Of a stretch of DNA of 63,987 bases, positions 7,748-19,032 are shown in pieces. Origin of the DNA: Eubacterium sp. ER2 (GTDB taxonomy: Bacteria > Bacillota > Clostridia > Lachnospirales > Lachnospiraceae); NCBI RefSeq assembly GCF_000765215.1, contig NZ_JPJE01000022.1:1-63987 (forward strand), given 5' to 3'. Made by a program: the position numbers and the translations under genes. The notes under the pieces were generated by a model. The model worked only from the letters and a program-made list of their open reading frames with translations, ran no database searches and had not been told where the DNA came from. Numbering within the stretch: the stretch's first letter is position 1; every line of letters starts with the position of its first letter.

Positions 7748-8974
7748 ATGAAAAAACTCTTAAAGACACCTCTGTGGGCACAAATTCTCGCTGGTATCAT
7801 AATCGGTATCATAATCGGTATTGTGTCCCCGAAAGCAGCAGATTTTATTTCTCCGCTGGGCGACATCTTTCTCAACCTGCTGAAAATGCTGATCGTACCG
7901 CTTGTGCTCTTCAGTATTACAAACGGCATTTGCTCCATGAAGGATGCCAAACAGCTCCGCTCTGTCGGCGGAAGGATTGTCATTTACTACACGCTTTCAA
8001 CTGTGGCGGCATCCATCTTCGGCGTGATCGGCGGAATGATCACCCAGCCGGGCAAAAACGTATCTGATTTCGTTTTATCAGGAGAGGCCGCGGAGGCTTC
8101 TGACTTTGATATGGTGGAGAACATCATCTCCTGGTTCCCGGACAACATCGTCAAGGCCATGGTGGACGCCAACATGATCCAGATCATCGTGTTCTGTCTG
8201 TTCTTAGGTGTGGCCCTGCTGGCGTTGGGCGACCAGGCATCCACCTTTGTAAAGATCATCAAGGAAGGCAACGATATCATGCTGAAGATCACATCCTACG
8301 TGATTGGCTTTTCCCCCATCGGTATCCTGTCCTTGATGGCCTCCATGGTTTCAACCTTATCCGGAGCAATGGTAAAGGAAGTAATCGTATTTATCCTCAC
8401 GATAGATATCACCATCCTTGTGTTCATGGTTGTATTCTATCCCACGGTGCTGAAGCTTCTGGCCAGGGTAAATGTGGGCAAATTCTTCAAAAAGATATCC
8501 ACATCCATGCTGGTTGCCTTTACCACAACCTCATCAGCGGCCACACTTCCGGTATCCATCAAGATTGCGGAGGAAAGGCTGGGATGTTCAGAGAAGGTTT
8601 ACGGCTTTACCCTTCCTCTGGGAAATACATGCAACATGGATGGAGCCGCCATCCAGTACAGTGTCATCGCAATCTTTGCCTGCAACCTGTTTGGGCTTGA
8701 CATCACGCCGGAAAGGATCTTCCAGTTTATTTTCTTAAGCCTGATCCTCTCCATCGGCGCAGCCGGCGTAAAGGGCTCCGGCATTGTCATGTCCACTATC
8801 ATCATCCAGACCATCATCGGAGATGCAGGCCTGACGCTCATCCCGATCCTGGCCGCAGTATGGCCGATCCTCGATCCATTCGCCACCATGGCCAACAACG
8901 TGGGAGACCTGACCGGCACCACGCTTGTGTCGAAGAGCCTGAAGATGCTGGACGAGGATGTATATAACAGCTAG
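7748..8974 (+). CDS. Dicarboxylate/amino acid:cation symporter (DAACS family)
   Basis: A 408-residue membrane carrier of the GltP/DctA/SstT family, which imports glutamate, C4-dicarboxylates or serine/threonine with Na+ or H+. Visible family features are the N-terminal helix with IIGIIIGIVSP, the serine-rich re-entrant loop TTTSSAATLPVSIKIAEE, the NMDGAAI motif in helix 7, and MANNVGDLTGT near the end. The exact substrate cannot be read. It follows the flavoprotein gene but is separated from it by a strong terminator. Confidence 0.92.
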   Translation: MKKLLKTPLWAQILAGIIIGIIIGIVSPKAADFISPLGDIFLNLLKMLIVPLVLFSITNGICSMKDAKQLRSVGGRIVIYYTLSTVAASIFGVIGGMITQPGKNVSDFVLSGEAAEASDFDMVENIISWFPDNIVKAMVDANMIQIIVFCLFLGVALLALGDQASTFVKIIKEGNDIMLKITSYVIGFSPIGILSLMASMVSTLSGAMVKEVIVFILTIDITILVFMVVFYPTVLKLLARVNVGKFFKKISTSMLVAFTTTSSAATLPVSIKIAEERLGCSEKVYGFTLPLGNTCNMDGAAIQYSVIAIFACNLFGLDITPERIFQFIFLSLILSIGAAGVKGSGIVMSTIIIQTIIGDAGLTLIPILAAVWPILDPFATMANNVGDLTGTTLVSKSLKMLDEDVYNS

Positions 8975-9062
8975 GGCAGACAGCTACAATCTCCCTCTGG
9001 ACATTTCCACCCTTTTCTTTTAAAATAGAAACTACATTTCAGGCAAAAGAGAGGATAAACCA

Positions 9063-9257
9063 ATGGCAGAAAAGACACTGGAACAGGTCACAAGGGAGAT
9101 AGAGCAGGTTCTGAAGTTTAACGACGCAGGCCAGACCATAAAGCAGATCAGCCAGGCGCTGGAGCTGGAGGAGGACTACATCAGCAGCATCCTCGTCTGC
9201 CGCCAGAGCCACTCTGACGATGCGGCCTCCATCGCCCACATGGTCATGATGGAGTAG
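9063..9257 (+). CDS. Small conserved-looking protein (64 residues), unknown function
   Basis: Starts at ATG 9063 after a GAGAGGA site. The chain is helical and mixed in charge. The stretch AGQTIKQISQALELEEDYISSILVCRQ resembles a helix-turn-helix, but no family was recognised. No membrane segment is present. It sits 88 bases after the symporter gene and ends at a strong bidirectional terminator, so it may be the last gene of that transcript. Confidence 0.65.
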   Translation: MAEKTLEQVTREIEQVLKFNDAGQTIKQISQALELEEDYISSILVCRQSHSDDAASIAHMVMME

Positions 9258-9285
9258 CAAAAGACAGGAATAACAGAAAACAGCC

Positions 9286-9350
9286 CAAAAAAAGGCGGCA
9301 GCGCCGGGTCATGCACATGGCATGTTCACCCGGGCGCTGCCGCCTTTTTC
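9286..9350. terminator. Strong bidirectional terminator between convergent genes
   Basis: AAAAAGGCGGCAGCGCC pairs with GGCGCTGCCGCCTTTTT (apart from one extra base) around a loop of roughly 30 bases. A-runs and T-runs on both sides let it serve the small gene on the plus strand and thrS on the minus strand. Confidence 0.92.
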
Positions 9351-9395
9351 TATCTTATATTTCAGTCCCATGCTTTACTGCGGTCCTGAAGCGTC

Positions 9396-11147
9396 CTACT
9401 GATCCTCCAGCACAAGCTTTGCGAACTCGTCCACACTCATGCTGCCGATATCTCCCTCGTCTCTTCTGCGGACGGAAACGCACTCTCCCTCCACTTCCTT
9501 CTCGCCGACGATGAGCATATAGGGAACCTTCTCCATCTGGGCGCTGCGGATCTTGTAGCCCAGCTTCTCGCTCCTTAAGTCTGTCTCCACGCGGACGCCT
9601 GCTGCCTTCAGCTCGTCAGATACCTTCTTCGCGTAGTCGGCAAACTTCTCGGACACAGGAAGGATCTTCACCTGCACAGGTGAGAGCCATACCGGGAATT
9701 TTCCGGCGTAATGCTCGATGAGGATACCGATGAAGCGCTCGATGGAGCCAAATGCCACCCTGTGGATCATGATGGGACGGTGCTTCTCTCCGTCTGCCCC
9801 CGTGTACTCCAGGTCAAATCTCTGGGGCATCTGGAAGTCAAGCTGGATGGTTCCGCACTGCCAGGTCCTTCCGATGGAGTCCTCCAGATGGAAGTCGATC
9901 TTCGGGCCGTAGAAGGCGCCGTCTCCCTCGTTCACTACATAGTCCAGTCCAAGAGACTCCAGAGCGCCTCTGAGGGCGTTTGTAGCCATCTCCCACTCCT
10001 CGTCCGTACCCATACTGTCCTCGGGCCTTGTGGAGAGCTCTACGTGGTATTTAAAGCCGAATTTGGAGTACACCTCGTCGATCAGCTTTGCCACGCCCTT
10101 GATCTCGTCCTGCACCTGATCCTCTGTCATGAAGATGTGGGCATCGTCCTGTGTGAAGCAGCGCACCCGCATCAGACCGTGGAGCTGTCCGGATTTCTCA
10201 TGGCGGTGTACCAGTCCCAGCTCGCCCACCCGCATAGGCAGGTCCTTGTAGGAGCGGGGCTCCACCTTGTAGACCAGCATGCCGCCGGGGCAGTTCATGG
10301 GCTTCACCGCATAGTCCTCGCCGTCAATGACTGTGGTGTACATATTGTCCTTATAGTGATCCCAGTGTCCGGAATTCTCCCAGAGATGGCGGCTCAGGAT
10401 GATAGGTGTGGAGATCTCCACATAGCCTTCTCTTGTGTGCAGCTTTCTCCAGTAGTCGATGAGCAGGTTCTTGAGCACCATTCCCTTGGGAAGGAAGAAC
10501 GGAAATCCCGGGCCTTCCTCCATGATAGCAAAGAGTCCCAGCTCCTTTCCAAGCTTTCTGTGGTCCCTCTTCTTGGCCTCCTCGATCTTGGCCAGATACT
10601 CGTCCAGCTCCGCCGCCTTGGGGAAGGAGGTGCCGTAAATCCTTGTCAGCATCTGGTTGTGCTCATCGCCGTGCCAGTAGGCGCCTGCCACGCTCTGAAG
10701 CTTCAGGGCCTTGATCACGCTTGTGTTGGACACGTGTGGGCCTGCGCACAGATCCACGAACTCGCCCTGCCTGTAGAGGCTGATCTCCTCTCCCTCAGGG
10801 AGATCCTGGATGAGCTCCACCTTGTAGGGCTCTCCTCTGTCCTCCATGAGCTTTAAGGCCTCCTCCCTGCTGACCGCGCTCCTCTCCAGAGGAAGGGCCT
10901 CCTTCACGATCTTCTTCATCTCTTTTTCCACTTCAGCCAGGTGCTCCGTGGTAAACGGAAAGCTGAATTCAAAGTCATAGTAAAAGCCGTCCTTGATAGC
11001 CGGTCCGATGGCGCACTTTGTGTCCGGCCAGAGGCGCTTCACTGCCTGCGCAAGGATGTGGGATGTGGTGTGGCGGAACGCCTCCTGTCCCACTTCGTCC
11101 GCGAATGTCAGATCCTGAACAGACCCGTCTTTCATGCTTACTTTCAT
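9396..11147 (-). CDS. thrS: Threonyl-tRNA synthetase lacking the TGS domain
   Basis: Charges tRNA-Thr. The 583-residue chain starts almost directly with the editing domain (HTTSHILAQAVKRLWP) and lacks the usual ~60-residue N-terminal TGS domain. The editing-domain Cys/His set (VDLCAGPHV, WHGDEHN) is present. The class II catalytic core has MNCPGGM, whose Cys is a zinc ligand, and RVGELGLVHRHEKSG (motif 2). The anticodon-binding domain is at the C-terminus. AAGGAG precedes the ATG. It is controlled by the T-box leader at 11208-11546. Confidence 0.97.
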   Translation of the reverse strand: MKVSMKDGSVQDLTFADEVGQEAFRHTTSHILAQAVKRLWPDTKCAIGPAIKDGFYYDFEFSFPFTTEHLAEVEKEMKKIVKEALPLERSAVSREEALKLMEDRGEPYKVELIQDLPEGEEISLYRQGEFVDLCAGPHVSNTSVIKALKLQSVAGAYWHGDEHNQMLTRIYGTSFPKAAELDEYLAKIEEAKKRDHRKLGKELGLFAIMEEGPGFPFFLPKGMVLKNLLIDYWRKLHTREGYVEISTPIILSRHLWENSGHWDHYKDNMYTTVIDGEDYAVKPMNCPGGMLVYKVEPRSYKDLPMRVGELGLVHRHEKSGQLHGLMRVRCFTQDDAHIFMTEDQVQDEIKGVAKLIDEVYSKFGFKYHVELSTRPEDSMGTDEEWEMATNALRGALESLGLDYVVNEGDGAFYGPKIDFHLEDSIGRTWQCGTIQLDFQMPQRFDLEYTGADGEKHRPIMIHRVAFGSIERFIGILIEHYAGKFPVWLSPVQVKILPVSEKFADYAKKVSDELKAAGVRVETDLRSEKLGYKIRSAQMEKVPYMLIVGEKEVEGECVSVRRRDEGDIGSMSVDEFAKLVLEDQ

Positions 11148-11207
11148 AGTCTTTTTCTCCTTTCTCTGCTTTCATCCAGACAGCCGCCGGAGGACTTTTC
11201 TCCAAAT

Positions 11208-11546
11208 TAAAAAGCGCCCCTGCCGGGACTGCCTCTTCGTCCTCCGCAAGGGTGCATCTTTTCTCTGCACGGTTCCACCTTTATTTTTCACTCAAAAGGA
11301 TTTCCTGAAAACAAAATCCTGTCCCTTAACGCGGGCTGCGTCACCACTTACTGAGCCATTGGGCTGTTCCGCAGTGCGGCTCGGGAATGGTTTTCATCGT
11401 CCATCTGCTATAAGGGACTTCCAGCATCACGCCCCTCTCTCTGGATAGCTCCGGAGGACTACTCGTTTCCGTCTGTGCCTTTCCTGTCTGAGATTGTGTT
11501 TTTGTTCCTCGCCGGCCTTTCTGTCCGTGCTTTGGACCTGCCAGCT
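11208..11546 (-). promoter_or_regulatory. T-box leader of thrS (threonine specifier)
   Basis: The minus-strand leader holds the T-box sequence AGGTGGAACCGTGC (11267-11280), whose UGGN-type core pairs with the uncharged tRNA acceptor end. A terminator follows at 11208-11254: GCACCCTTGC pairs imperfectly with GCAGGGGCGC, with an inner GGAC/GTCC and a T-run. In Stem I the likely specifier is ACC, a threonine codon, at 11389-11391 just before ATTCCCGAG. Uncharged tRNA-Thr should favour the antiterminator and thrS expression. Confidence 0.9.
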
Positions 11547-11552
11547 ATTTTT

Positions 11553-11580
11553 ATTATATCCATCTGACGGAAAAAGTCAA
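11553..11580 (-). promoter_or_regulatory. Promoter of the thrS T-box transcript
   Basis: TTGACT (11575-11580) and perfect TATAAT (11553-11558) on the minus strand with a 16-base spacer, just downstream of the amidase stop. Confidence 0.8.
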
Positions 11581-11609
11581 TCCTTTTATCCCGGAAACAG
11601 ACAGCTCCT

Positions 11610-12305
11610 CTAGGTCCGGTCAATGGCCGCTCCCACATCCACCCGGAACTGATCCCAGGCGTCCTCATGCTCCACAAAGTATTTGGGACAGATCTTTCCC
11701 GTCACATCGTAGTGACGGATCACATCGTTTTCATCCAGCCCGAACTTCAGACAGAGCCAGGCGGTGAGCTGCACCATGGAGCGGTAGGTGGCGTCGTTAA
11801 ACTTCCCCGTCTCGTCCGGATGGCAGCACTCGATAGACACAGTGTCGATGTTCCTGGAGTTGGAGGCGTAGGCCACCTCCCAGGTGGGCACACACTGGAC
11901 GATCTCCCCGTCCAGGCCCACGATAAAGTTGCTGCTGGCCTGGGTCTCGTGGCTGTCCTTGAGCCCCTCAAAGTAGTTCCGGTTGTCCATGGCCGTAGAG
12001 CCGGGATTAGCCGTGTAGTGGATCACGATACCGGTGATGCGCTGTGTGGCGTCCCCCGGCCTGGAGTAGGGGTTGACGGTCAGAAGCTCCACGTCTATAT
12101 CCGGCCTGGTGGCGTCCACCTGGGCGTTGTCGTACTCTATGTAGCCGCCGCCCAGCCACTGGGGACGGGCCACCCGGATGACCGCCAACACGGCAAGCAG
12201 GGCTGCCAGAATGATCAGCCCTGCCTTCCAATATGTTTTCATCTGTCTCTGATGCTGTACCTTTGTCTTTCTCTTCTTTATTCTTCCTGTTCGCCTGCTC
12301 ATCAT
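11610..12305 (-). CDS. Membrane-anchored N-acetylmuramoyl-L-alanine amidase (Amidase_2 type)
   Basis: Cell-wall hydrolase that cleaves the amide bond between MurNAc and L-Ala. The N-terminus is very basic (RRTGRIKKRKTK), followed by one transmembrane helix (AGLIILAALLAVLAVI), so the enzyme faces outward. The zinc ligands of the fold are visible as IVIHYTANPG (His) and RHYDVTGKICPKYF (His, Cys). The length of 231 residues gives one catalytic domain and no separate cell-wall-binding repeats. A GGAG site precedes the ATG pair at 12305. Confidence 0.88.
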   Translation of the reverse strand: MMSRRTGRIKKRKTKVQHQRQMKTYWKAGLIILAALLAVLAVIRVARPQWLGGGYIEYDNAQVDATRPDIDVELLTVNPYSRPGDATQRITGIVIHYTANPGSTAMDNRNYFEGLKDSHETQASSNFIVGLDGEIVQCVPTWEVAYASNSRNIDTVSIECCHPDETGKFNDATYRSMVQLTAWLCLKFGLDENDVIRHYDVTGKICPKYFVEHEDAWDQFRVDVGAAIDRT

Positions 12306-12387
12306 AGGATCTCCATCTTCCTTACCTGTTCATTCTATCATATTCAGAGTAAGAAAATATGAAGACTTACTTATGATTTTATAAATT

Positions 12388-13422
12388 TTATCTGCCGAAT
12401 GTAAATTTATAGCTGGTGACTGTGTCGTAGGTCTCTCCCGCCCGCACCACAGGGCCGGCAAAATTCTCCTTGTGCACAGCATCCGGAAAATACTGGGTCT
12501 CAAAGCAGACGCCGCTCCTCTTTCCGTAGGCGTATCCGCCCTTCCCGATGTCTCCCTCCAGGAAATTGCCGCAGTAAAGCTGCATGCCCGGAAGATCTGT
12601 GTACACCTCCATGGAGATGCCGCTCTTCTCACAGCTCAGGCTGGCCACCTTCCGGAAGCCGGAGCCATTCAGGGCCCAGTTGTGGTCGTAGCCGCCGCCG
12701 AACTTCAGCGCCTGGTAGTCTTCTTCGATATCCCTGCCAATCTCTTTGCTCTCCCGGAAATCCATGGGAGTTCCCTCCACTGGTGTGATCTCTCCTGTGG
12801 GGATGGACTGGGCGTCCGCCTCTGTGTAGGCGTCCGCATCGATCCACACCTCCTGGTCCAGGATAGTGCCCGAGCTCTGCCCTGCAAGGTTGAAGTAGCT
12901 GTGGTTGGTCATGTTGAGAAGGGTATCCTCCTTTGGCACAGCGTGATAGTGGATCTTCACCTCATTGTCCCCTGTCAGAGTGTAGGTGACTGTGATATCC
13001 ACTTCTCCCGGGTATCCCTGATCTCCGTCCGGGCTGTGAAGACTCAGCACGATGTGATCCTTCCCGTACTCTTCCACTCTCCACATCCGCTTGCTGTAGA
13101 AGTCCATGCCGCTGTGGAGATTGTTTCCATTGTCATTTTTGTCCAGCTGATACGTCCTTCCATTCAGCTCAAAGGAGGCGCCTCCGATGCGGTTGGCCAC
13201 TCTTCCCACGATAGCTCCGAAAAATTTGTCTCCGGCCTCATATCCAGCCGCATCATCATAGCCAAGAACTACATCGACCAGCTTTCCTTCCCGGTCCGGC
13301 ACAAGCACCTTCACCAGAGTGGCGCCGTAATCTGATACTGCGATCTGCATGCCGTTTTTATTATCCAGTGTGTACAGAGTGGTCTCCCACCCTGCGGATG
13401 TCTTTCCAAATGTCTCTGTCAT
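12388..13422 (-). CDS. galM: Aldose 1-epimerase (mutarotase)
   Basis: Interconverts alpha and beta anomers of galactose, glucose and related sugars. The 344-residue length is normal. The catalytic residues are visible as NNLHSG (His103), NMTNHSYFNLAG (His173) and CFETQYFPDA (Glu307). No signal peptide is present, so it is cytosolic. It follows guaB on the same strand, but no other galactose genes are adjacent. Confidence 0.95.
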   Translation of the reverse strand: MTETFGKTSAGWETTLYTLDNKNGMQIAVSDYGATLVKVLVPDREGKLVDVVLGYDDAAGYEAGDKFFGAIVGRVANRIGGASFELNGRTYQLDKNDNGNNLHSGMDFYSKRMWRVEEYGKDHIVLSLHSPDGDQGYPGEVDITVTYTLTGDNEVKIHYHAVPKEDTLLNMTNHSYFNLAGQSSGTILDQEVWIDADAYTEADAQSIPTGEITPVEGTPMDFRESKEIGRDIEEDYQALKFGGGYDHNWALNGSGFRKVASLSCEKSGISMEVYTDLPGMQLYCGNFLEGDIGKGGYAYGKRSGVCFETQYFPDAVHKENFAGPVVRAGETYDTVTSYKFTFGR

Positions 13423-13447
13423 ATGCTTTACCCCCTGTCTGTCAGAA

Positions 13448-13473
13448 GCCCGCCCAAAAAGGGCAGGCTTCGT
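13448..13473 (-). terminator. Hairpin between guaB and galM (possible terminator)
   Basis: AAGCCTGCCC pairs with GGGCGGGCTT around TTTTT on the minus strand. No T-run follows the stem, so efficient termination is doubtful; it may act as a processing or attenuation site. Confidence 0.35.
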
Positions 13474-13487
13474 CCTGAAATCTCTTT

Positions 13488-14945
<1,458 letters not shown>

Positions 14946-14980
14946 TTATTCCTCTCTTTCTTTTGTCATGTTTAACTGCT

Positions 14981-15010
14981 ATCATACCCAAAGACTGCTG
15001 TCTTTGTCAA
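14981..15010 (-). promoter_or_regulatory. Promoter of guaB
   Basis: TTGACA (15005-15010) and TATGAT (14981-14986) on the minus strand with an 18-base spacer. Confidence 0.7.
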
Positions 15011-15047
15011 TAACTTTTCCTTTATTGCACCAATTTTGTCGTGCCTG

Positions 15048-15542
15048 CTATTTCCGGATAACTTTTCTTGGCGCCATGAGGAAAAAGCCCTCCACCAGGT
15101 CGCTGTTTGGCTCAATAAGTATCTTTGCCGTCTCCCCTGCCCTTGTAAATACGAGGACATAGCGGTTCGGGGCAGATGTGATGCCGCTGCTGTAATCATA
15201 GATCTTTCCTGTTTTGTAGGACTGCAGCTGGAAGGCTCCCTCCGGGGCAAGCAGCTCCATATCCTTCACATTTACAGAGAGCATGTGCTTCCTGCGCTCC
15301 TTGTGCATCACCTTGTCAATGTCCAGGTCTCCGTTAATGTAAATGTATTCGTACTCCACATCCATCCTCCTGAACAGAAATACGTCAGCCACAACAAACA
15401 GTATAGGCACAAGAATTAAAAGGGGCACTAAAAAAGCGATAAAAAAGCTGATTACTGTCAGCACGATCAGCAGGATTTTCATCGCTATATCCTTCCCGTC
15501 TGTCTTCTTCTTGACCAATTGCTCTGTATAGAAGTCACCCAT
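15048..15542 (-). CDS. DUF6106-like membrane protein
   Basis: A 164-residue protein. Near the N-terminus (about residues 23-55) there is a double hydrophobic segment (LLIVLTVISFFIAFLVP and ILVPILFVVADVF), then a soluble domain with the stretch DVEYEYIYINGDLDIDKVM. The overall pattern resembles DUF6106 proteins of Lachnospiraceae, which have no known function. It lies between guaB and groEL, and the terminator downstream of groEL separates it from the chaperonin operon. Confidence 0.75.
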   Translation of the reverse strand: MGDFYTEQLVKKKTDGKDIAMKILLIVLTVISFFIAFLVPLLILVPILFVVADVFLFRRMDVEYEYIYINGDLDIDKVMHKERRKHMLSVNVKDMELLAPEGAFQLQSYKTGKIYDYSSGITSAPNRYVLVFTRAGETAKILIEPNSDLVEGFFLMAPRKVIRK

Positions 15543-15606
15543 CTTTCTTCCTCCAATGTCAGTTTCTCAGGCAGGATTTGCCTGTGGACATTATAGCACA
15601 TCCAAA

Positions 15607-15638
15607 TATAAAAAGAAAACTCCCCGGGGGGAGTTTTC
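15607..15638 (-). terminator. Terminator of groESL
   Basis: GAAAACTCCCC (15615-15625) pairs with 15628-15638 and is followed by TTTTTAT on the minus strand. Confidence 0.9.
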
Positions 15639-15667
15639 TAAATTTTCATCTTTATAAAGAAGCGTGA

Positions 15668-17320
<1,653 letters not shown>

Positions 17321-17365
17321 TTATTCTCAGATTTGATGTTAAAATTCTGATGCACTAAGCTGATC

Positions 17366-17650
17366 CTACTCGATCACTGCAAGGATATCACTCTGTCTTA
17401 CGATGATGTAGGACTCCTCGTCCAGCTCCACTTCTGTTCCCGCATATTTGGAATAGATAACCTGCTGGCCTTCCTTCACATGCATCTCCACTTCTTTGCC
17501 GTCCACTACTCCGCCCGGGCCAACTGCGATCACTTCAGCCTGCTGGGGTTTCTCTTTGGACTGTCCCGGCAGGACGATACCGGACTTTGTAGTCTCTTCA
17601 GCAACTAACTGTTTCAATACAACTCTGTCTCCCAATGGTACTAATTTCAT
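17366..17650 (-). CDS. groS: 10-kDa co-chaperonin GroES
   Basis: Lid of the GroEL chamber. The 94-residue length is normal, with the mobile-loop region KQLVAEETTKSGIVLPG around residues 13-30. GGAGG precedes the ATG. It is the first gene of the operon; the gap to groEL is 78 bases. Confidence 0.98.
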   Translation of the reverse strand: MKLVPLGDRVVLKQLVAEETTKSGIVLPGQSKEKPQQAEVIAVGPGGVVDGKEVEMHVKEGQQVIYSKYAGTEVELDEESYIIVRQSDILAVIE

Positions 17651-17693
17651 GAATGGTTCCTCCTTTAAGCTATCTATATAAATTTTATATTTG

Positions 17694-17763
17694 TCAGCAC
17701 TCTTAAATGGAGAGTGCTAATAAACTCTAGTAATAAAATAGCACTCTCCATTTGTTTTGTCAA
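17694..17763 (-). promoter_or_regulatory. groESL promoter with CIRCE operator
   Basis: On the minus strand TTGACA (17758-17763), a 17-base spacer and TATTTT (17735-17740). A CIRCE element lies downstream at 17694-17720: TCAGCACTC, nine bases, GAGTGCTAA as read on the plus strand, with one mismatch to consensus. CIRCE is bound by HrcA, which is not encoded in this window. A further half-site (GAGTGCTA on the minus strand, near 17739-17746) overlaps the promoter spacer and -10 edge. Confidence 0.93.
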
Positions 17764-17774
17764 CACACTTTATT

Positions 17775-18074
17775 TCAGTTTATATTATTTTTATAAAATC
17801 CATTTTCCACAGAGAAAACGAGCCGGCTCCCCTCTCTGTCGAAATACCGCTCCTTCACCGAGCCCTGACAGCTCACCTCCTCCGGCCTTATGCTGCAGTC
17901 GTACTCTGCATCCAGGGAGAGGTCCGTCAGCTCCCCCTCCTCCACTGTCATATACATATACTCTCTGTCCGGGTCATATGCAGTGATCCTGCAGACATAT
18001 TCTCTTTCATCCATCAGCTCCCCCTCCAGGTAGACGTGGAGCATCCTGAGCACTGCAGTGCTTCCCTCGTACAT
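17775..18074 (-). CDS. Small hypothetical protein (99 residues)
   Basis: The family is not recognised. The start at 18074 is chosen for its GGAGG site; an in-frame codon 18 bases earlier lacks one. The product is acidic and probably beta-rich (VYLEGELMDEREYVCRITAY), which recalls small PilZ-like barrels, but the RxxxR and D/NxSxxG motifs of PilZ are not seen. It lies between groES and codY on the same strand. Confidence 0.6.
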   Translation of the reverse strand: MYEGSTAVLRMLHVYLEGELMDEREYVCRITAYDPDREYMYMTVEEGELTDLSLDAEYDCSIRPEEVSCQGSVKERYFDREGSRLVFSVENGFYKNNIN

Positions 18075-18154
18075 AGTCGTCCTCCTTCCCAAAAGAAGGG
18101 CATCAGTTTCCCGATACCCTTTCTCTTCATCATTCGTCTTATTTTTATAAAAGA

Positions 18155-18937
18155 TTATTTGTTTCTCTCAGCCTTGATCTTTTCCAGCTCTGTGAAGACA
18201 TAGTCGTTGACTACCTTGATATATGTCCCCTTCATGCCGGATGACCTGGACTCGATGACGCCGGCGCTCTCAAACTTGCGCAGCGCGTTTACGATGACGG
18301 ACCTTGTGATGCCCACGCGGTCAGCGATCTTGCTGGCGACCAGGATGCCCTCTGTGCCCTCCAGCTCGTCAAAAATATGGATGATGGCCTCCAGCTCAGA
18401 AAAGGAGAGTGTACTGATAGCTGACTGGACGATATGTTCTTTGCGTGTCTCCTCTGCGTTTTCTTCATTGACGGACCGGAGCATCTCAAGCCCCACGATC
18501 ATCGTTCCATATTCACTTAAAATAATGTCGTCAATCTCGTAGTCCTCGCCCTGCTTGTAGATAAACAGAGTTCCAAGCCTCTCTCCCGCGATCTCGATGG
18601 GCGTGACAATAGCCTGGTAGCCCTTCGCTGTCTCCTGGGAAAAGCCCAGGGTCTCCAGATTGACATTTTCCTTTGTGGAGAGGATGTTCAGCAGACGCTC
18701 ATTGAGCATCTCGTCTATATGGCATCCGACCTCTCCCTTGATGAGTTCCGTGATCACACCTACACCACTGCACCTGCTGACACCTAAGACCTTTCCCTTC
18801 TTGCTGATGACCAGCACGTTGGAATTCAGGATTTCCGTCAACACCTCACAGATATCATTAAAGACAACCTTGCTGGAGTTGTTGCTGTGCAGTAATTTAT
18901 TGATTTTTCTTGTTTTATCTAATAATTGTACACTCAT
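18155..18937 (-). CDS. codY: GTP- and branched-chain amino acid-sensing regulator CodY
   Basis: Global repressor of amino acid uptake and biosynthesis genes in Firmicutes, active when isoleucine/valine/leucine and GTP are abundant. The start MSVQLLDKTRKINKLL at 18937 is preceded by GGAGG. The 260-residue chain has an N-terminal GAF-type sensing domain and a C-terminal winged helix (ASKIADRVGITRSVIVNALRKFESAGVIESRS), the most conserved part of CodY. It follows topA, recalling the dprA-topA-...-codY order of Bacillus. Confidence 0.97.
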   Translation of the reverse strand: MSVQLLDKTRKINKLLHSNNSSKVVFNDICEVLTEILNSNVLVISKKGKVLGVSRCSGVGVITELIKGEVGCHIDEMLNERLLNILSTKENVNLETLGFSQETAKGYQAIVTPIEIAGERLGTLFIYKQGEDYEIDDIILSEYGTMIVGLEMLRSVNEENAEETRKEHIVQSAISTLSFSELEAIIHIFDELEGTEGILVASKIADRVGITRSVIVNALRKFESAGVIESRSSGMKGTYIKVVNDYVFTELEKIKAERNK

Positions 18938-19032
18938 ACGCAACCTCCATCCTTTGTTGAATATATTATCATACAATTCTGGAAATATCAACAATCTTCT
19001 GTTAATTTTTGCGCATTTTTTATAAATAATTT

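Noticed and set aside
5420-8974. Bile-acid 7-dehydroxylation (bai) cluster
   Set aside because: Only an OYE-type enzyme and an unrelated symporter are present; no baiB, baiE, baiF or hydroxysteroid dehydrogenase genes nearby.
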